From: JBQTHP01 sp052389755
Lineage (GTDB): Bacteria > Pseudomonadota > Gammaproteobacteria > Steroidobacterales > Steroidobacteraceae
NCBI GenBank assembly: GCA_052389755.1
Contig: JBQTHP010000216.1
Location: forward strand, 1-9,761
Length of the DNA stretch: 9,761 bases
Reading direction: 5' to 3'
Shown: positions 7,317 to 9,761 of the stretch, one piece after another
Position numbering within the stretch: position 1 is the stretch's first letter
Layout of the letters: each line of letters begins with the position of its first letter
Notes under the pieces: model-generated
What the model saw: only the letters and a program-made list of their open reading frames with translations
The model's database searches: none
What the model was told of the DNA's origin: nothing
Position numbers and translations under genes: made by a program

Positions 7317-7354
7317 ACCGTGACGGTGAGCTCACTCGCCTCCAATATCGCGCC
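7317..7354 (+). promoter_or_regulatory. Putative hicA promoter with palindromic operator
   Basis: The segment 7320-7348 reads GTGACG, a 17-bp spacer, then CAATAT (4/6 and 3/6 matches to consensus); a GTG codon follows 6 nt later at 7355. Two palindromes overlap the -35 and spacer: ACCGT-g-ACGGT (7317-7327) and the perfect GTGAGCTCAC (7326-7335). This is a plausible autoregulated toxin-antitoxin promoter. It would lie inside coding sequence if hicA began at the earlier ATG (7280). The -10 match is weak. Confidence 0.35.
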
Positions 7355-7585
7355 GTGGTTCACCGTGAGGTTCTGCTCGCGCGCGTAACCGATTACGGAT
7401 CGGAGGGCAGTGTCTGGTTCGACGATCTTCGCCGCGCGCTCCGTCTCGCAGGATTTTGCGAGCGCGCGCGCGGCAGTCATTTCGTCTATTCGCGCCGCGG
7501 AGACGGACACATCGTCACTCTGCAGGCGCGCGATGGCAGGGCCCGGCCTTACCAGGTACGACAGGTACGCGCTCTGATCAAATGA
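7355..7585 (+). CDS. hicA: HicA-family mRNA interferase toxin
   Basis: The HicA toxin is a small dsRNA-binding-fold ribonuclease that cuts mRNA when free of HicB. From GTG 7355 it has 76 residues: VVHREVLLARV, then the helix WFDDLRRALRLAGF, the catalytic-histidine strand RARGSHFVY, and the C-terminal block DGRARPYQVRQVRALI. GSH followed later by (A/K)KPYQVKQVR is typical of one HicA subgroup (known family knowledge). An in-frame ATG at 7280 would add 25 residues (101 in all), but that leader resembles nothing in the family and overlaps a possible promoter, so I prefer 7355. No Shine-Dalgarno is seen at either start. The stop overlaps the hicB start as ATGA. Confidence 0.82.
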   Translation: MVHREVLLARVTDYGSEGSVWFDDLRRALRLAGFCERARGSHFVYSRRGDGHIVTLQARDGRARPYQVRQVRALIK

Positions 7586-7800
7586 AGCAGAAGTACGAAA
7601 TATCGATCTACTGGAGCGACGAGGATGACGCCTATCTCGCGAGCGTCCGCGATCTGCCCGGTTGCTCGGGCGATGGCGCCAGCTATCACGAAGCACTCAC
7701 CTCGGCGGAGAAAGCGATCAGGCTCTGGATCGAGGCTGCCCGTCACTCGGGGCGCGCTGTGCCGAAACCGCGGCGCCACCACCACGGCCCGCACCACTGA
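7582..7800 (+). CDS. hicB: HicB-family antitoxin (no DNA-binding domain)
   Basis: A 72-residue HicB antitoxin that would bind and block HicA. It is a single degraded-RNase H-like domain: KYEISIYWSDEDDAYLASV (4-22), DLPGCSGDGASYHEAL (24-39), AEKAIRLWIEAARHSGRAVPKPR (42-64). This matches the short HicB form that partners this HicA subgroup. No ribbon-helix-helix or HTH domain follows. The last residues, RHHHGPHH, differ from the usual ending (PEP-R/G-x-L-M-hydrophobic), and the TGA stop directly touches a tRNA gene fragment at 7801. The natural C-terminus may therefore have been replaced at an integration junction. The ATG start is in the ATGA overlap with hicA, so translation is coupled. Confidence 0.86.
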   Translation: MKQKYEISIYWSDEDDAYLASVRDLPGCSGDGASYHEALTSAEKAIRLWIEAARHSGRAVPKPRRHHHGPHH

Positions 7801-7843
7801 CTACGAACCAGGGGTCAGAGGTTCGAATCCTCTCGGGCGCGCC
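7801..7843 (+). tRNA. Partial tRNA-Arg(ACG), 3' part only; probable att scar
   Basis: The 43 nt fit positions 32 to 75 of a tRNA. They comprise anticodon loop CTACGAA (7801-7807, anticodon ACG), 3' anticodon stem ccagg, variable loop, a perfect T-arm AGAGG-TTCGAAT-CCTCT (7817-7833), the acceptor 3' strand CGGGCGC (7834-7840), discriminator G, then CC. The acceptor half matches the GCGCCCG/CGGGCGC stem common in bacterial tRNA-Arg. The D-arm, 5' acceptor strand and 5' anticodon stem are missing: the upstream bases are the end of hicB. The fragment is therefore non-functional. A 3' tRNA remnant beginning in the anticodon loop is what tyrosine recombinases leave at one end of an integrated element. 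Confidence 0.75.
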
Positions 7844-7856
7844 CGCAATGTGCGGG
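7842..7856 (+). terminator. Hairpin just after the tRNA fragment
   Basis: CCCGCA (7842-7847), loop atg, TGCGGG (7851-7856) form a perfect 6-bp stem, followed by acttt rather than a clean T-run; a ctttttg occurs about 17 nt further on. The hairpin begins at the tRNA CC end, as expected for the original tRNA transcript terminator. This supports the idea that the sequence to the right is the native 3' flank of the tRNA gene. Termination strength is doubtful. Confidence 0.4.
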
Positions 7857-7998
7857 ACTTTCGAGTACCTGGTCTTTTTGCAGATACTCGATTGCGAACC
7901 AAATGACTCATGGCAGGAGCGCAGAGGTCGCAGTTCAGGCACTCAATCCGTCCGGTTTTTGCGGTCGCTTGTTCGTCCTCGGGGTAGACCTGACCCGC

Positions 7999-8250
7999 AT
8001 GAGAGCTGTTCAACTTTCGAACCGCCCGCCACTGAACGGGAGATCCGCGCAGCCTCGCTGCAGTTCGTGCTCAAGCTGTGCGGTTTCAACGAACCTTCGC
8101 AGGCGAACAAAGCGGCCTTCACGCGAGCACTCGAGGACGTTGCGACCGCAGCCCGCGTCCTCATGGCATCGCTATGCAAAAGCTCCCCGATATCGCGAGA
8201 TTGAAGTAGGCAAAGCGATCGAGCGCCCACGCCTGCGCTTTGGCCGCTGA
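7999..8250 (+). pseudogene. DUF2277-like small protein, frameshifted
   Basis: Three reading frames in turn spell a DUF2277-like protein of unknown function. They are LFNF (from 8006), then FEPPATEREIRAAS and on through LQFVLKLCGFNEPSQANKAAF to VLMASL (8016-8174), then KAPRYREIEVGKAIERPRLRFGR and a stop at 8248-8250. The family normally starts MCRNIxTLFNFEPPAT and ends near RxARRFG, at about 90 residues. The two shifts each equal one extra base in a homopolymer: TTT at 8015-8017 and AAAA at 8178-8181. The expected N-terminal MCRN segment is not found and a TGA lies at 8000-8002 in the LFNF frame. This is either a real decayed gene or, for the two shifts, sequencing error. Family assignment is from memory of the conserved pattern. 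Confidence 0.6.
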
Positions 8251-8518
8251 GCAGGCGATCTCCTTGGGAAGATCGAAACACCCGCTTTCCGGAATCCAGC
8301 CTCGCATCGACTCGTATTCGACGGAAAGATGAACGACGGATTCCGACCCAGAGCGGAAAGTCGGAGCAACAAACAATGGAACTCGGCGTCCGAATGTGTT
8401 CCCAAGAAGTGCATCGAACGGAGTGGCACTGCGCTCTCAGCGCTTTCAATTCGCATTCGGTCAGGCGATAGTACGGAATCGGCAGAGATCGGTGGATTGA
8501 ATCCCAAAGGATTTCGGC
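8251..8518. other. Gene-free stretch before the AIPR gene
   Basis: I find no supported gene on either strand in these 268 bp. The minus-strand ORFs here are rich in Ser, Arg and Cys and show no family pattern. A possible weak promoter for the downstream gene is TTCAAT (8445-8450), 16 bp, GATAGT (8467-8472). Base composition is falling from the GC-rich left side to the near-50% GC right side. Confidence 0.4.
8506..8511 (+). promoter_or_regulatory. Ribosome binding site of the AIPR gene
   Basis: AAAGGA lies 7 nt before the ATG at 8519. It fixes this start and is one of the few clear Shine-Dalgarno sites in the window; most other genes here rely on overlaps or appear leaderless. Confidence 0.6.
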
Positions 8519-9761
8519 ATGGATGTAGTTACGAAGAGCTTGCTCAAAGAGTTTTCGGAGAGCCAGAAGATTGAAAGCTCGCCCGAATCCGATCGGTTTG
8601 AAGCTTTCGTGAACTACATCGTCGTTTCGGATATCTATCCCGAAGAATTCGACTTCAACACCTTGGCTACGGGTACTGGAGAGTTTGGTCTCGACGGGAT
8701 AGCAATCATAGTCAACGATGTGCTAGTGGACGACGAGGAGCAGCTAGAGGATCTGCTGGCGCACAGTCCCGTCTTGCAGGTGCAGTTCCTGTTCTTACAG
8801 GCGAAAACCAGCTCTTCGTTTGACGCCGGTGAAATGTCAAAATTTTTTCACGCTGTTTTGGATTTCTTCAAGGATGCGCTCTCATTCCAGCAGAGCGAAC
8901 GCGTTGCCGAACTACAGCGCGTCAAGAGTTTGCTGTTCCAGAATGCCGCGAAGTTCACGCGTGGCTTGCCAAAATTGGGAATGTACTACGCTACAACTGG
9001 GACTTGGGCTGACGACAAGAACTTGGTTGCGATCAGAGATGGCTTTCTGGCTCAGGCGAATGCGCTCCACATATTTAGTGCGTCTACGTTTCATCCGCTC
9101 GATGCAGGGAAGATTCAGAAGCTCTACTTTCAAACCAAGAATGCATTTCGTGTATCAATCCAATTTCCTCAGAACCTGCCGCTCCCAGAAATCCCGAACG
9201 TTCGCGAATCGTACATTGGACTTCTGCCTGTATCTGAATACGCAAAGGTGATCACAGATGAAGAAGGGAGTGTCCGCAGGCGGCTATTCTTCGACAACAT
9301 CCGAGACTACCAGGGCGACACCGCAGTCAATCAGTCGATAGCATCGACTCTAAATTCGGAAAAGCGCATCGAGTTTCCTCTGCGAAATAACGGGATCACC
9401 ATAGTCACGCGCAAGCTACAAAGAGTCGGATCGCAGTTCACATTAGAAGACTTTCAGATCGTCAATGGGTGCCAGACAAGCCATGTTGTCGCTGCCAACA
9501 TGTCGCCCGAAAACGCGGCAACGATGATTCCAGTAAAGATTGTTGCCACCGAGGACGAGGAAGTAACTCGGCAGGTAATCATCGCTTCAAATCAACAGAA
9601 CACCGTGAACGAGGAGAGTTTTTGGGCACTTGATCCAATTCAGAAGGCCATTGAGATCTACTTCGATTCAAAAACAGCCGATCAACGCCTGTACTACGAG
9701 CGCCGTCCAGGCCAGTTCAATACTGTCCCCGGTATTGAGAAAGTTCGAATCGTGACGAAGG
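8519..9761 (+). CDS. AIPR-family phage-defence protein, partial (C-term off window)
   Basis: The open frame runs from ATG 8519 to the window edge without a stop: 414 codons of a longer protein. AIPR-domain hallmarks are NIRDYQGDTAVNQSIASTL (260-278), FPLRNNGITIVTRKL (286-300), FQIVNGCQTSHVV (312-324), VIIASNQQNTVNEESF (353-368) and YYERRPGQFN (392-401). AIPR proteins are known from abortive-infection and other phage-resistance loci. The N-terminus has a PD-(D/E)xK-nuclease-like pattern: EFGLDGIAIIVN (55-66, Asp59), then FLFLQAKTSSSF (90-101) with a QxK motif (Gln94, Lys96). Nuclease activity is inference. Base composition near 50% GC contrasts with the operon on the left and suggests acquisition by transfer. 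Position beyond a tRNA integration scar fits a defence hotspot. Partners may lie past the window end. Confidence 0.85.
   Translation, partial: MDVVTKSLLKEFSESQKIESSPESDRFEAFVNYIVVSDIYPEEFDFNTLATGTGEFGLDGIAIIVNDVLVDDEEQLEDLLAHSPVLQVQFLFLQAKTSSSFDAGEMSKFFHAVLDFFKDALSFQQSERVAELQRVKSLLFQNAAKFTRGLPKLGMYYATTGTWADDKNLVAIRDGFLAQANALHIFSASTFHPLDAGKIQKLYFQTKNAFRVSIQFPQNLPLPEIPNVRESYIGLLPVSEYAKVITDEEGSVRRRLFFDNIRDYQGDTAVNQSIASTLNSEKRIEFPLRNNGITIVTRKLQRVGSQFTLEDFQIVNGCQTSHVVAANMSPENAATMIPVKIVATEDEEVTRQVIIASNQQNTVNEESFWALDPIQKAIEIYFDSKTADQRLYYERRPGQFNTVPGIEKVRIVTK

Noticed and set aside
7271..7696. 141-residue minus-strand ORF across hicA
   Set aside because: It is antisense to hicA and part of hicB, both recognisable by motif, and has no family pattern of its own.
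7718..8013. Minus-strand ORFs reading RIRTSDPWFV and RARPRGFEPLTPGS
   Set aside because: These peptides are the familiar false translations of the antisense strand of tRNA T-arms; they support the tRNA fragment instead of a protein.
8161..8507. Minus-strand ORFs between the DUF2277 remnant and the AIPR gene
   Set aside because: One frame contains a protein-like run (YYRLTECELKALRAQC), but it has no in-family continuation and no convincing start, and the other frames are equally open. A degraded gene cannot be excluded, but there is too little to call.
8820..9251. 143-residue plus-strand ORF
   Set aside because: It is an out-of-frame reading within the AIPR gene, which runs in another frame from 8519 to the window end.

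Overview
The window comes from a high-GC bacterium. Dense gene packing, 4-bp start/stop overlaps and the gene families present suggest a proteobacterium, but I cannot place it more closely. Roughly the first 7.3 kb is very GC-rich. The hicAB stretch is slightly less so, and the last 1.2 kb is near 50% GC and looks foreign to the rest.

Region 1 (1-420) holds no convincing gene. It carries three copies of a 44-bp dispersed repeat. Two of them are inverted around a strong hairpin, giving a compact REPIN/MITE-like unit just beyond the end of the operon.

Region 2 (421-6296, minus strand, read right to left) is one five-gene acyl-CoA catabolism operon: short-chain dehydrogenase/reductase, ACAD10/11-like acyl-CoA dehydrogenase, AMP-forming acyl-CoA synthetase (AlkK/FadD type), acyl-CoA dehydrogenase with the catalytic Glu, and acyl-CoA dehydrogenase without it. 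All four junctions are 4-bp ATGA or GTGA overlaps. The ligase would activate a carboxylic acid to its CoA thioester, the dehydrogenases would introduce double bonds, and the SDR would oxidise or reduce a hydroxy/keto intermediate. The last two genes look like the two subunits of a heteromeric acyl-CoA dehydrogenase, as known from steroid side-chain degradation. The true substrate cannot be read from the sequence.

Region 3 (6297-7276): a soluble epoxide hydrolase-like alpha/beta hydrolase is transcribed divergently from the operon. The 20-bp gap has two mirror-image -10 boxes sharing a TATA core, each exactly 6 nt from a start codon, so both genes are predicted to be leaderless.

Region 4 (7280-7844): a hicAB toxin-antitoxin pair. 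The hicB stop codon touches the 3' part (anticodon loop to acceptor end) of a tRNA-Arg(ACG) gene with no 5' half. This is the expected scar of a tyrosine-recombinase integration. The cut side faces left, so hicAB, and possibly the catabolic operon, would lie inside an integrated element.

Region 5 (7845-8518): a tRNA-flank hairpin, a DUF2277-like pseudogene broken by two one-base shifts, and about 270 bp without a gene. Region 6 (8519-window end): the first 414 codons of an AIPR-family (abortive infection phage resistance) protein with an apparent PD-(D/E)xK nuclease-like N-terminus, lower in GC and running off the window. Overall the right side resembles a tRNA-associated integration hotspot with defence cargo.
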